Notes: generated from the letters alone by a model not told the origin. A stretch of DNA of 64,000 nucleotides from Streptomyces asiaticus (GCF_018138715.1 NZ_JAGSHX010000001.1:1240001-1304000); one strand, 5' to 3'. Numbered from the stretch's first letter, positions 56,243 to 64,000 are shown. Numbers and translations: made by a program.

Positions 56243-57951
56243 CCGGCGCGGCCGGGCCGGAAGAGGCCGGCGGCGAAGAGGCCGGCGGCCACGAGGACGG
56301 TCCGCACGTGCGGGGAGGCCTGCCTTCTTCCTCCCTGTCGGCGCTGCGCGGCCCTGCCGTGCGCCGGCTGCTCGCCCTGCGACAGGACCAGAAACTGACG
56401 ACCCGACATGTACGGCTGATGGCGGAGTCGTTGGAAGTGACCGAGCGCACGGTGTGGCGGTGGCTTGCCGCTGCCGAGCGTGACGAGTCCGCGGCCGCGG
56501 AGCCCGGGGCGCGGGCCCAGAGCAAAGACGGCTTCTCCGTCACCCCGGAAGTGCGCCGCCTGCTGGCCTTGTGGAAGGGCAACGTCGCGGCGGTCCACCG
56601 TGAGCTGATCGCTCGCGCGGCCAAGGGCGAGGGGGATCCGTCTCCGTCGATTCCGACGCTGCACCGGGCGATCCAGCGGGATCTGACGCCGGGGGAGCGG
56701 GCCGGGCTTGCGGGAGGGGAGCGGGCGGCGCGCAAGCACGATGTGTTCCTGGCCCGGCCGCGGGGCTGGCGCAACCAGGTGTGGGAGACCGATCACGTCC
56801 AGGCGGCGGTGCTGGTCGATGTCGACGGCAAGGCCCGCAGGCCGTGGGTCACGTGGTTCACCGACTGCGCGACGAACGCGATCACCGGTGTCGCGGTCAC
56901 GCCGGGGCATCCGTCGCGGGAGTCGGTGCTGGCCGCGCTGCGCTCCGCGGTCCTGCGAGAGGACCCCTACGGTCCGTTCGGTGGCCTGCCCGAGAAAGTG
57001 CGGGTCGACCGTGGCAAGGACTTTCTGTCCCGAACGGTGACCGCTGCGTTCGATCTCCTGGACGTGACGGTGGAGGACCTGCCCGCCTACACCCCCCACC
57101 TCAAGGGCACCGTAGAGGGGCTGAACCGGGCGGTGGAGAGCATGTTCCTGGCCGCGCTGCCCGGCTATGCCCGTCAGCCGCGCTCCGGTAAGCGTGCTTC
57201 CCGTCCGAAGGACGAAGTGCTGCTCGGCTTCGAGGACTTCACCGCCCGGCTGCTGGATTGGACGCTGTGGTGGAACACCGAGCACCGCCCGGCCCCGTTG
57301 CGGGGCAGGACTCCGCTTGAGGCGTGGCAGGACGATCCCACCCCGCTGCGGGACGTGCCCGCTGCGGATCTGTGGACGTTCACCCTGGAGGACGCCGGCA
57401 CCCGCACGTTGACCACTCGCGGCATCCGCTTCAAAAGGCGCGACTACGTGGGGCCGTGGATGACCGGCCAGGCAGGGATCCAGGTCCGCATCCGTTTCAT
57501 GCCCCACCACGACCACCGCATCGAGGTCTACCACGCTGCCACCGGCCGCTACCTGGGTCCTGCGGACCTGGCCGACCAGGCCACCGACGAACAGATCAGC
57601 GCCGTACGGCGGTCGCGGGCCGCTCGCTCCCGCCGTCTGAAGAAGGACCTGGAGGCTTCCCAGCGCGAGCGCTACGCAGCCGTGAACCAGCCGGAGGCGC
57701 CCCGGCGGCTCGGTGCGCTGACCACTGCGCAGGCCGAGGCCGAACTTGCCCAGGCCGCCGGCACCGACCTCGCGGAGCTGGCGCTGCCGGACCTCATCCC
57801 GCCCGCCGCGCCTCCGGCCGACTGGCGTACCCCGCCCTCTTTCGCCACCCGGACCATGCCCGGCTGGCCTTCTCCCGTCCTGTCCGAGCCTGTCTCCGAC
57901 GGCCTACCCGAACCCACTACACAGACCGCTGAAGACGGAGACGCCTCGTGA
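56239..57951 (+). CDS. tniA: DDE transposase, TniA/TnsB/Mu type
   Basis: A 570-residue transposase from GTG 56239 (overlaps tniB). The N-terminal helix-turn-helix is LTTRHVRLMAESLEVTERTV. The catalytic domain has D185 in VWETDHVQAAV, D257 in VRVDRGKDF and E293 in LKGTVEGLNRAVES, a spacing of 35 residues between the last two as in the rve superfamily. LRGRTPLEAW and a C-terminal Mu-type beta-barrel (FKRRDYVGPWMTGQAGIQVR) follow. The last ~120 residues are helical and probably bind the ATPase. Complete and likely active. Its stop overlaps the second ATPase gene by GTGA. Confidence 0.88.
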   Translation: MTGAAGPEEAGGEEAGGHEDGPHVRGGLPSSSLSALRGPAVRRLLALRQDQKLTTRHVRLMAESLEVTERTVWRWLAAAERDESAAAEPGARAQSKDGFSVTPEVRRLLALWKGNVAAVHRELIARAAKGEGDPSPSIPTLHRAIQRDLTPGERAGLAGGERAARKHDVFLARPRGWRNQVWETDHVQAAVLVDVDGKARRPWVTWFTDCATNAITGVAVTPGHPSRESVLAALRSAVLREDPYGPFGGLPEKVRVDRGKDFLSRTVTAAFDLLDVTVEDLPAYTPHLKGTVEGLNRAVESMFLAALPGYARQPRSGKRASRPKDEVLLGFEDFTARLLDWTLWWNTEHRPAPLRGRTPLEAWQDDPTPLRDVPAADLWTFTLEDAGTRTLTTRGIRFKRRDYVGPWMTGQAGIQVRIRFMPHHDHRIEVYHAATGRYLGPADLADQATDEQISAVRRSRAARSRRLKKDLEASQRERYAAVNQPEAPRRLGALTTAQAEAELAQAAGTDLAELALPDLIPPAAPPADWRTPPSFATRTMPGWPSPVLSEPVSDGLPEPTTQTAEDGDAS

Positions 57952-58692
57952 CCGCGGCCACCTACCAGTACGTCGACCTGCCGGACGCCTCCGTGGTCAC
58001 CACCCGCGCCCTGCTCACCGCACGGGAGAACATCACCGACACCGTCGCCGCCCGCGCCATGATGTGCATCCACGGCGGCGCTGGCTTCGGCAAGACCCTC
58101 GCCGTCAACACCTGCCTGCGCGCACTCGAACCCGGCGAGGACGTCCGCAAGATCACCTTCCGGGCCCGGCCCACCGCCCGCGCGGTGCGCTACGAACTGT
58201 TCATCGCTCTCGACCTGGCCGGTGAACCCCCGTGCCACCCCAGCGAGTTCGACCGCCTGCTGAAAACCGCTCTGGCTGAACGCCCTCGCACCTTCCTCGT
58301 GGACGAGGCCCAGTGGCTCAACGGCGAGGCGTTCGAGTACTTCCGCTACCTATGGGACGAACCCTCAACCCAGCTCGCGATCATCTTCGTCGGCGGGGAC
58401 GGCTGCCACACCGTGCTGCGCCGCGAACCGATGCTCTCCTCCCGCATCTTCATCTGGCAGCACTTCACCCGCCTCAACCCCGACGAGGTCCTCGAGGCCA
58501 TCCCTCTGTTCCACCCGCGTCTGGGCCGACGCAGACCCCGATGACATCGCCTTCGCCGACAGCCACGCCGCGCATGGCAACTTCCGGGCTTGGGCCCAGC
58601 TGACCGCCCATACCCGCACCGCCCTGGCCCGCACCGGTCGCCCCCGCGTCGACCAGGAACTGCTGCGCTGGGCCTTCAGCCGCCTTGGCTGA
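57948..58692 (+). pseudogene. Second TniB-like AAA+ ATPase, single frameshift
   Basis: From GTG 57948 (GTGA overlap) the protein has Walker A GGAGFGKT (K49), Walker B TFLVDEAQWL (D119-E120) and sensor-1 AIIFVGGDG, then IFIWQHFTRLNPDEVLEAIPLFHP. At about 58520 one extra base shifts the frame. The other frame continues VWADADPDDIAF, AAHGNFRAWAQLTAHTRTAL and LLRWAFSRLG to TGA 58692, collinear with the end of the first ATPase (HGNFRTWAKLT). Without the shift the product is 198 residues and lacks its C-terminal helices. Either a recent mutation or a sequencing error; a programmed shift is less likely because no slippery run is present. Confidence 0.7.
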
Positions 58693-58705
58693 CCACCACA
58701 CCGCC

Positions 58706-59425
58706 ATGCCGCTCACCGTGCCACCGTCGTCCGTCACTGTGGTCCTCGACCCAGGCGACGACGCGATTCACACCCACACCGCCCTGGCCGCCCACCATCC
58801 ACCGTCCGGCCGGATCACCCTGCACCCCGGCCCGGGCACCACCAGCGAGACCGGCCTCGCCCACGACCTTCTGGCCGCTCTGGGTAAACCGCCCCTGCTC
58901 CCGGGCCGCTTTCCCGGCGGCCGTCAGCCCGCCTGGCAAGCAGCCACCGCCTGGATGGCCGCCCTGCCCGTCACCCGGCTGACCGTCCTGCGCGCCCACC
59001 GCCTCACCGCCCGCCGCACGATGCGCCTCCTGCAGCTACAGGCCCGAACCGGTATCCACCTGACCCTGGTCTGCCACCGCCCCCACCTTCCCGCCGCCCT
59101 GCACCAGGCCCTGCGGACGGCCGACTACTCCGTCACCGCCGACTTCGAGGCTGCCCGCCGCCACTACTACGGCACGCCTGTCACCGAACCCCCGCCCGCA
59201 GACAGACCCGCCGGGCCGGCCAGCCGGTGGCTCACCCTGCCCGCACTGGACCGCCTCGTCTCCTATGACAGCCCCACCGCCTGTACTGCCCCCTGCACGC
59301 CGCCCCTGATCATCTGGCGGCACCGCCCACCGCCCGCGGCTCTCACCGCGCACACCGCCCAGCGAGTCGCCCACCGGCTGCACGCGGCGACCGCACATCC
59401 TCGCCTAGCTGTGATGGAGCAGTGA
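58706..59425 (+). CDS. AAA-fold-like protein lacking catalytic motifs
   Basis: A 239-residue protein, last gene of the transposition operon. Its layout follows an AAA core: a strand VTVVLDPGDD where the P-loop strand would be, AWMAALPVTRLTVLRAHRL where Walker B (LDEAHRL) would be, and GIHLTLVCHRPHLPAALHQA where sensor 1 would be. No GxxGxGKT and no acidic DE are present. The C-terminal third (WLTLPALDRLVSYDSP, IIWRHRPPPAAL) is unlike TniB. A TTG at 58685 overlapping the previous gene is an alternative start. Resemblance to an ATPase is by motif position only. If right, it is an inactive partner or regulator of the TniB proteins. Confidence 0.5.
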   Translation: MPLTVPPSSVTVVLDPGDDAIHTHTALAAHHPPSGRITLHPGPGTTSETGLAHDLLAALGKPPLLPGRFPGGRQPAWQAATAWMAALPVTRLTVLRAHRLTARRTMRLLQLQARTGIHLTLVCHRPHLPAALHQALRTADYSVTADFEAARRHYYGTPVTEPPPADRPAGPASRWLTLPALDRLVSYDSPTACTAPCTPPLIIWRHRPPPAALTAHTAQRVAHRLHAATAHPRLAVMEQ

Positions 59426-59614
59426 TTTTGAGGGGGCTGGGTGGCTCTGGTCTGGTGTCCCGTCATTGGGTTGGGATTTGGAGCGAGGGGGGCGGTCCGG
59501 TACAGAGGTGGTGAGGAGGGCATGGCGGCGCGTTCGAATTAGGTGTTCTGATGGTTGGCCTGCGGTCCTGTAGTTGTGTGGGAATGATCTTGGGTATCTC
59601 GTTGGTGTAGTGGT

Positions 59615-59627
59615 GCGCCTATAGGTA
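59615..59627 (+). repeat. 13-bp direct repeat, copy 1
   Basis: GCGCCTATAGGTA, preceded by GTGTAGTGGT; an identical 13-mer preceded by GTGTGGTTGGC is at 62316. The inner CCTATAGG is itself palindromic. It lies between the + transposition operon and the HEPN gene. Confidence 0.5.
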
Positions 59628-59648
59628 GTTGTGAGTTGCTGTTGCAGA

Positions 59649-60650
59649 TCACCGGATGGTGGCGGCGAGGGCTGGCCAGTTGGCTACGGTCTGGTGCCTC
59701 ACAGCGGCGAACGTGGGGTCTTGCTCGACAAGAGCTTTCAATGCGTTGCCGTGGGGGAGGCCTGCCTCGACGAGCAGCCGGAGCTGGATGACGGCCTGGG
59801 TTACTCGAAGGACTCCTATGAGGGCTTCTGCGTCGTGCTCAAGGCGATGCTTGGTGGGATAGCCGTGACTGAGCGCGTTTCGGATGGCAGATGCCACGAA
59901 CGCCCAGTCCTTTGTTCCGCTCTGGAAGAACCAGGTACAGAACTCCTCGCCCAGCCCTCCGGCCAACTGCAGCAGCCGTGTTTCCAGACGCAGCTGGGTC
60001 ATCTTGACGGCGGAGTACACGGTATCCCGCTCCTTCCGGTTCGTCCTCTCCGATTCCTTGAGGATGTCGAGCACCTTGTCGGCGAACGGGTAGTCGGAAG
60101 GCTCGCTGTGGGTGGTCCGGTGGAGAGTCTCGGCCGCGTTGACGACCTCCACAACCCCTGTCTGAAGGACTCCTGAGGTGTGGTGTGCTTCCGCAGCAGA
60201 GATAGGCACCGAGTTGACCTCTGCAAGCGTCAGCCACGCGGGGATGAACGAGCTCAGGTCGGTGTCATCCGCGGTGAACGTCGGCCGTTCATCTGGACGG
60301 TCCGACGCAACTTCGGCCTCTCCGTCGATCACTCCCGGATCAACCGTGATCGGGTATCCAAAGCGGGCCTGATCAGGATAATCATCGTCGAGCGGCCGGA
60401 GCCGCAGATTGAAGCACTCGACGCGCCGGTGACTGATGATGGCCAGCAGGCTGCGAAGAGGCGTGATCACCCGTTCCTGCAGTTGAGTCAGCGTGAGCCC
60501 GGTCTCGCTGGCTACCTCCATGCACACCCGCTCCGCTACAGAGTGGTATCGGTTCCACCCGCTCGTCTCTTGCAGACTGGCCCAGATAGTGATGGTCAAG
60601 CCATTGCCGCAGTCCGCAATGGTGGGTTCCGGGGGCTTATAGCCCTTCAC
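59649..60650 (-). CDS. HEPN domain protein, ApeA-like
   Basis: A 333-residue protein whose C-terminal ~150 residues form a HEPN domain with the RNase motif R257-N-A-L-S-H262 (Rx4H) in AIRNALSHGYPTKHRLEHDA. The N-terminal part (LTITIWASLQETSGWNRYHS, LLAIISHRRVECFNLRLRPL) resembles the sensory domain of ApeA-type abortive-infection proteins, where HEPN cleaves cellular RNA on phage infection. GTG 60650 may not be the original start, since the frame stays open further upstream (IDPSEV), so the N-terminus may be trimmed. It is surrounded by transposition genes and is a plausible defence cargo. Confidence 0.72.
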   Translation of the reverse strand: MKGYKPPEPTIADCGNGLTITIWASLQETSGWNRYHSVAERVCMEVASETGLTLTQLQERVITPLRSLLAIISHRRVECFNLRLRPLDDDYPDQARFGYPITVDPGVIDGEAEVASDRPDERPTFTADDTDLSSFIPAWLTLAEVNSVPISAAEAHHTSGVLQTGVVEVVNAAETLHRTTHSEPSDYPFADKVLDILKESERTNRKERDTVYSAVKMTQLRLETRLLQLAGGLGEEFCTWFFQSGTKDWAFVASAIRNALSHGYPTKHRLEHDAEALIGVLRVTQAVIQLRLLVEAGLPHGNALKALVEQDPTFAAVRHQTVANWPALAATIR

Positions 60651-60743
60651 CTCGGACGGGTCGATCCGGCGTCTCCCGAAACCACTCAGTGGTGTCGCGG
60701 TTCGTTCGTTCTGATCGGCATCTGGGGCGTTGAACTGGGCTGA

Positions 60744-62015
60744 TCAGTTGGCTGGTTGGGTCCGGCGGTGTGGTGTGTGCTGGCGAGATGTTTGGTGTTG
60801 TTTGCGGGTCGGGCCTGGGCGGGCCTGTGGACTGCGGGTTTCCTGCTCTGCGTTGGTCTTGTTGGTGTTGATCAGATCTGTTGGTTGGTTGGTCAGGTTC
60901 TTTGGGTGGCTGTTGTAGCGGCATAGGGGTGTGGGCCCGTGGATGCCGAGGGTGGTCATGAGGTGTTGTTGGTGGGGGTGGAGCTGGTCCCAGGCTCGTT
61001 GCTGGGTGCGGATCCACTTTGTGGTGTTGTTGGGGAAGGACTGAGCCGTGCTGTGGTGGGTGTGGGCTTGGTGCCGGCTGTGGTTCCAGGTGGCGCGCCA
61101 GGGTGGGTTCCACCACGGGTCGAGCGCGGCGAGTTGGTCGTGGTGGGGCCAGGGTTGGCCGGTTCGTTTCAGGTGGGTATATGCGGCTCGGCGTTGTTTG
61201 TACAGCCACCATCCGAGGGGGAAGCCGTCGTGTTCGGTGCGGTAGCTGGCTGAGGTGAGGTTGCCGTGCTGGGCGGCCCAGGACCGGGCGTAGGGCAGGC
61301 CGGCGGCGATGGACGAGGGTGAGTTCTTCAGACGGGGGCGGGCCGGACGGGATGGCTGGGGAGGTTTCGGCGATGGGGCCAGGGCGCGGGCGCGTTCAGT
61401 GGTCAGGCCCATGCCGGCCAGTAGCTGGCGCTGCTCATGGCCGAGGCTGTCGTAGCTGGCGCATTGCGTGAACAGCCATTTCGAGGTGACTGTGGGCAGC
61501 GCGTCGAGGTCGGCGGTGGTGTTCAGTGGCCGGTCGGCGGTGTGGGCGCGCGCGGTGTGCAGGGACTGCTGCCAGCGCATGTTCCAGGGCGGGTTCCACC
61601 ACGGGTCAAGGGCGACGAGAGCGTGTGTACGGTCTTCCGGAAGCCGTCCGCGGGCGGCGCGTTTGCGTTGATGGCGGAGCCATCTGCCCAGTGGGTAGCC
61701 GTCGTGGTAGGTGTCTCCGGTGACTGTGAGGTGGCCGTGCTCCTGAGCCCAGGCGCGGGCGTGGGCGAGACCGGCCGAGAAGGCTGCGGCTTGGGGGATG
61801 CGGCGGGGGCGGGCGGTGCGGGCGCCTTCGGGGGTGAGGCCCAGGTCGGCGAGCAGTTGCTGCTGGCGGGGGTGGAGGTCGTCGTAGACGGTGCACTGGC
61901 TGTACAGCCACTGTCCGGTCCAGTCCGGTGTGCCGGGGAAGCCCTGGTTCGGGGTGAGGGCGTGGCCGGGGGTGAGCTGTGTGCGGGCGGCCTGGTAGCG
62001 GCGCTGCCATTTCAT
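60744..62015 (-). CDS. Helicase-associated (HA) repeat protein, no helicase domain, N-terminus cut
   Basis: At least 423 residues with two complete HA repeats: GLAHARAWAQEHGHLTVTGD ... YPLGRWLRHQRKRAARGRL ... LDPWWNPPWNMRWQ, and GLPYARSWAAQHGNLTSASY ... FPLGWWLYKQRR ... LDPWWNPPWRATW. Each is followed by the linker WLxxQCxxYDxLHPxQQxLLAxLG. The in-frame coding pattern extends upstream to 62139 (ELFDTPWPHEEALARIDPYW) with no start codon, so the first repeat is truncated; ATG 62015 is the first available start. There is no helicase core. It follows the TniQ gene on the same strand, mirroring the TniQ-HA fusion at 54.7 kb. Confidence 0.72.
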   Translation of the reverse strand: MKWQRRYQAARTQLTPGHALTPNQGFPGTPDWTGQWLYSQCTVYDDLHPRQQQLLADLGLTPEGARTARPRRIPQAAAFSAGLAHARAWAQEHGHLTVTGDTYHDGYPLGRWLRHQRKRAARGRLPEDRTHALVALDPWWNPPWNMRWQQSLHTARAHTADRPLNTTADLDALPTVTSKWLFTQCASYDSLGHEQRQLLAGMGLTTERARALAPSPKPPQPSRPARPRLKNSPSSIAAGLPYARSWAAQHGNLTSASYRTEHDGFPLGWWLYKQRRAAYTHLKRTGQPWPHHDQLAALDPWWNPPWRATWNHSRHQAHTHHSTAQSFPNNTTKWIRTQQRAWDQLHPHQQHLMTTLGIHGPTPLCRYNSHPKNLTNQPTDLINTNKTNAEQETRSPQARPGPTRKQHQTSRQHTPHRRTQPAN

Positions 62016-62315
62016 GCCCCAGGGCGGGTTCCAGTACGGGTCGATGCGGGCGAGGGCCTCTTCGTGTGGCCAGGGGGTGTCGAAGAGTTCGCGGTGGAGG
62101 TTGGCCTGGTGCCGTTGTGGCGTAGCTGTTGAGCCTGCTTATTGATCTTTGTTGTGACCTGCTGTTGCTCAGTTGTACTGGGCGGTATTTCTGTTCCGGC
62201 GGGGAGCACTGTGCGGCGTCGGGGCGTGGGCGACCGGTGGTGCGTGGGCTGAGCTGGCTGTTTGTGTTGCGCAGTCAGCTGAGTGTGGTGCCGATCTTTG
62301 CGCAGTGTGGTTGGC

Positions 62316-62328
62316 GCGCCTATAGGTA
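62316..62328 (+). repeat. 13-bp direct repeat, copy 2
   Basis: Second copy of GCGCCTATAGGTA (see 59615), lying between the HA protein and TniQ genes. The two copies enclose 2.7 kb holding the HEPN and HA genes. Confidence 0.5.
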
Positions 62329-62380
62329 CGGGAGTCGTTGGCCGTTGTGCTGGGGCCGGGGCGGCGACGGAGCGTGCGAT

Positions 62381-63295
62381 TCAGCGGGCGTGCAGGCGTT
62401 GCCAGAGCAGGTCGTGGTCGGCGGGTGCGAAGCGGGGCAGTTGGAGGCGGCCCGCGAGGTGGTGGAGGAAGGCGGTCTGCTGCGCGCGTGTCAGGGGGTG
62501 CGGGGGTAGGCGGTCAAGGGCCGCGGCGAGGGTGAGGGTTTCGGGGTAGGTGATCAGGTTCCGGCAGGTCAGAGCTGGGGAGGCCGGGCCTTGGGGGATG
62601 TGGGGGTTGGCATCGGTGAGGCGGTTCAGGCGTGTGTGCCAACGCGCGTGCAGGTGCTGATGGTGGTCGTACCAGCGCGTCGTGATCGTCGATGCCCAGC
62701 TCAGGGAGGCCGTGGTCGCACGGTGGCGGGCGCCTGGGCGGGTTCGGGTGAGCTCGGGGAGGGGGTGGATGTTGAGGGGGGCGGGGTGCCGGGGATCGCT
62801 GGAGGCCTGCTGGTGGCGGGTGCAGATGATGGCCCGGGGCAGGTCGGGCGCCGGGTGGATCCACGCGGGGACGGCCTTGTGCGGGCTGCGGTGCGCGGTG
62901 CAGGCGGTGCACGCCGCCAGCGGCTGGACCGCGGGCTGGAGGGGCTGCCAGCGGGCGAGGGCGGCGTGGGCCATGCCGATACTGGCGGGCGGGGGCTGGC
63001 GGGGCAGTGCGCGGTTGAGGTGTGCGGGCGGGATACGGGTGAAGGCGGACAGGCGGCGGGTGGCTTCGGCGCTGAGGTGGATGTCGGTGGCGGGCGGGGC
63101 CGCAAAGGTGCCGGTGGCGGCGATGTGCAGGCCGTCGAGGAGCTGGTCGACGGTCAGCTGATAGGTGGCTGCGAGGCGGGTGAGGTATGAGGCTGTTGAC
63201 TCGCGGGGCAGCGGCTGTACGCGCAGCGCGCCGGGCGGGGACGGCCACATCGTGCGGGCTCGCACCGCAGGGCTGCTCGGGGCGTGGGCGGTCAC
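62381..63295 (-). CDS. tniQ: TniQ family protein
   Basis: A 304-residue TniQ protein, the target-selection factor class of Tn7/Tn5053-like systems. The N-terminus has the hallmark LRVQPLPRESTASYLTRLAA followed by LTVDQLLDGL. The middle has the zinc-binding pattern CTACTAHRSPH ... IICTRHQQ. The C-terminus has LITYPETLTLAAALDRLPPH and a helical end LQLPRFAPADHDLLWQRL, both shared with the decayed TniQ-HA protein. GTG 63295 overlaps the stop of the ATPase gene (GTGA). It lacks the HA repeats fused in the other module, which here are encoded by the next gene downstream. Confidence 0.85.
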   Translation of the reverse strand: MTAHAPSSPAVRARTMWPSPPGALRVQPLPRESTASYLTRLAATYQLTVDQLLDGLHIAATGTFAAPPATDIHLSAEATRRLSAFTRIPPAHLNRALPRQPPPASIGMAHAALARWQPLQPAVQPLAACTACTAHRSPHKAVPAWIHPAPDLPRAIICTRHQQASSDPRHPAPLNIHPLPELTRTRPGARHRATTASLSWASTITTRWYDHHQHLHARWHTRLNRLTDANPHIPQGPASPALTCRNLITYPETLTLAAALDRLPPHPLTRAQQTAFLHHLAGRLQLPRFAPADHDLLWQRLHAR

Positions 63296-64000
63296 CGGCT
63301 GCTGGGCCGGGTACGGCGGCTCGCTGGGGCGCGGGGCCGGTAGTGCTCCTCGGCCAGGTGGTCCAGCGCGATGGTGTCCAGCAGCGGTTTGGTGATGCGC
63401 TCGCTGCCGTCCAGGATGGCCTCGATCGCGGCCTGGCGGAGCAGGCGGGACAGGCTGCCGATCCGTCCGGCGGTCCGCTCGTGCAGGTACGGCGCCAGTT
63501 TCGGCAGGCTGCCCGCCCGGTGTGCGTGCAGGTCGAGGGCCTGTTCCAGAGCGGCGATCAGCTCGCGGAAGGGCTCACGGCCGCCGGCGCGGGCGGGCAG
63601 CGCCCCGCAGTCGATCAGAGAGGCCCGCCCGGCCAGCTGCGCCCCGCGCACCCCGGTGAACACCGTGCTGGCGGTGACGTCGATGCCCGCGTACACGAAC
63701 GTCGCGGCGACGCGTTCGGTGAGGTCCTTGAGCCAGTCGGCCGCCTCCGCGCCGGTGGACGTGCGGGGGTTGAGCCGGTGGATCTCGTCGATCAGCACCA
63801 GCTTTACCCCGGCCGCGGTGTAGGTGTGGCAGACGGCGGTCGTGATCTGCGCGGTGGTCATGCGGGTGGTGACGGGGATGCCGAGGTAGCGGGCGAACTC
63901 GCCGGCCAGGGTCTTGGCCGTGGCGCCCGGCGGAACCAGTACGTAGGCGACGGGCACGCTGTGGTCGCGGGGGTGGGCGCGGCGGGTGTGGGCCAGGTGG
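63292..64000 (-). CDS. tniB: TniB/TnsC-like AAA+ ATPase, runs off the window
   Basis: About 235 residues are visible. The N-terminus lies beyond 64000. The P-loop region appears as VPPGATAKTLAGEF, where GxxGxGKT would be expected, so Walker A is unusual (PPGATAKT). Walker B is LVLIDEIHRLNPRTSTGAEA, sensor-1 AATFVYAGIDV, then GRASLIDCGALPAR and a helical C-terminus (AGRIGSLSRLLRQAAIEAIL) as in TniB proteins. Its stop overlaps tniQ by GTGA, so the two are co-translated. A transposase gene would be expected just upstream, outside the window. Confidence 0.8.
   Translation of the reverse strand, partial: HLAHTRRAHPRDHSVPVAYVLVPPGATAKTLAGEFARYLGIPVTTRMTTAQITTAVCHTYTAAGVKLVLIDEIHRLNPRTSTGAEAADWLKDLTERVAATFVYAGIDVTASTVFTGVRGAQLAGRASLIDCGALPARAGGREPFRELIAALEQALDLHAHRAGSLPKLAPYLHERTAGRIGSLSRLLRQAAIEAILDGSERITKPLLDTIALDHLAEEHYRPRAPASRRTRPSSR

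Noticed and set aside
56167..57534. 455-residue minus-strand frame opposite the DDE transposase
   Set aside because: No recognisable domain; the + strand has all catalytic residues of the transposase.
47548..62142. HA-repeat proteins as plasmid or telomere helicases
   Set aside because: No DEAD/DEAH helicase motifs (GxGKT plus DEAH) occur in these reading frames; only the HA part and TniQ are present.
1..64000. tRNA, rRNA or a replication origin
   Set aside because: No cloverleaf with a conserved T-loop and no rRNA stretch, iteron array or rep gene was recognised.

Overview
This is high-GC actinobacterial DNA, almost certainly Streptomyces: codons end in G or C, GTG starts are common, GTGA/ATGA stop-start overlaps abound, and the recognisable proteins (OKR decarboxylase, MmyB-type regulators, Streptomyces IS families) fit. 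It reads as an accessory region (chromosome arm, island or large plasmid) rather than core genome. There are at least eight insertion sequences or remnants, a group II intron, many truncated genes, and two Tn7/Tn5053-like transposition modules at the right end. No rRNA, tRNA or CRISPR array was seen.

Layout. 0-7.4 kb: a lipid-modifying cluster on + (thioester reductase, acyl-CoA dehydrogenase, flavin reductase, fatty acid hydroxylase, large acyl-CoA dehydrogenase) with two short SDR-like fragments between genes. 7.4-9 kb: relic genes (LysR tail, ricin-type lectin, cyclase family). 9.1-11.4 kb: Orn/Lys/Arg decarboxylase. 11.7-16.3 kb: decayed IS1182-type and NF041680-type transposases, the latter split by an IS630 element with TA duplication. 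16.4-19 kb: ABC ATPase plus two membrane proteins. 19-23.1 kb: hypotheticals, a Tn3 tail and an MFS exporter. 23.2-26.1 kb: a group II intron inserted in an unknown gene. 26.3-30 kb: integrase relic, an AT-richer orphan gene and an IS1380 element. 30.5-33.2 kb: RipA-type membrane protein, a coupled small protein and a membrane protein with a Rossmann/TIR-like tail. 33.8-38.7 kb: serine recombinase, then a secreted-protein gene split by an IS701 copy. 38.7-43.7 kb: a catabolic operon (two amidohydrolases, aldehyde dehydrogenase, LysR) between two 230-bp direct repeats from an IS5-like element. 44-47.5 kb: quinone-oxidoreductase-like enzyme, divergent regulator, truncated IS701, TIGR02391 gene.

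47.5-64 kb is the most unusual part. A decayed minus-strand gene once encoded a TniQ domain followed by about five tandem helicase-associated (HA) repeats. It is broken by two frameshifts, one stop codon and a four-gene IS21 element. Divergent from it on + are a transposase stub, a TniB-like AAA+ ATPase, a full-length DDE transposase (D185, D257, E293), a second frameshifted TniB-like ATPase and a protein that looks like an AAA fold without its catalytic motifs. Further right on - are another TniB-like ATPase, a TniQ protein and a second HA-repeat protein, with a HEPN (ApeA-like) protein next to them. My inference is that this is a Tn7-like transposition system in which HA repeats, otherwise found in helicases, serve as the DNA-binding or target-choosing module attached to TniQ, and that the HEPN gene is defence cargo. 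The domain order is seen in the sequence; the targeting role is not shown.
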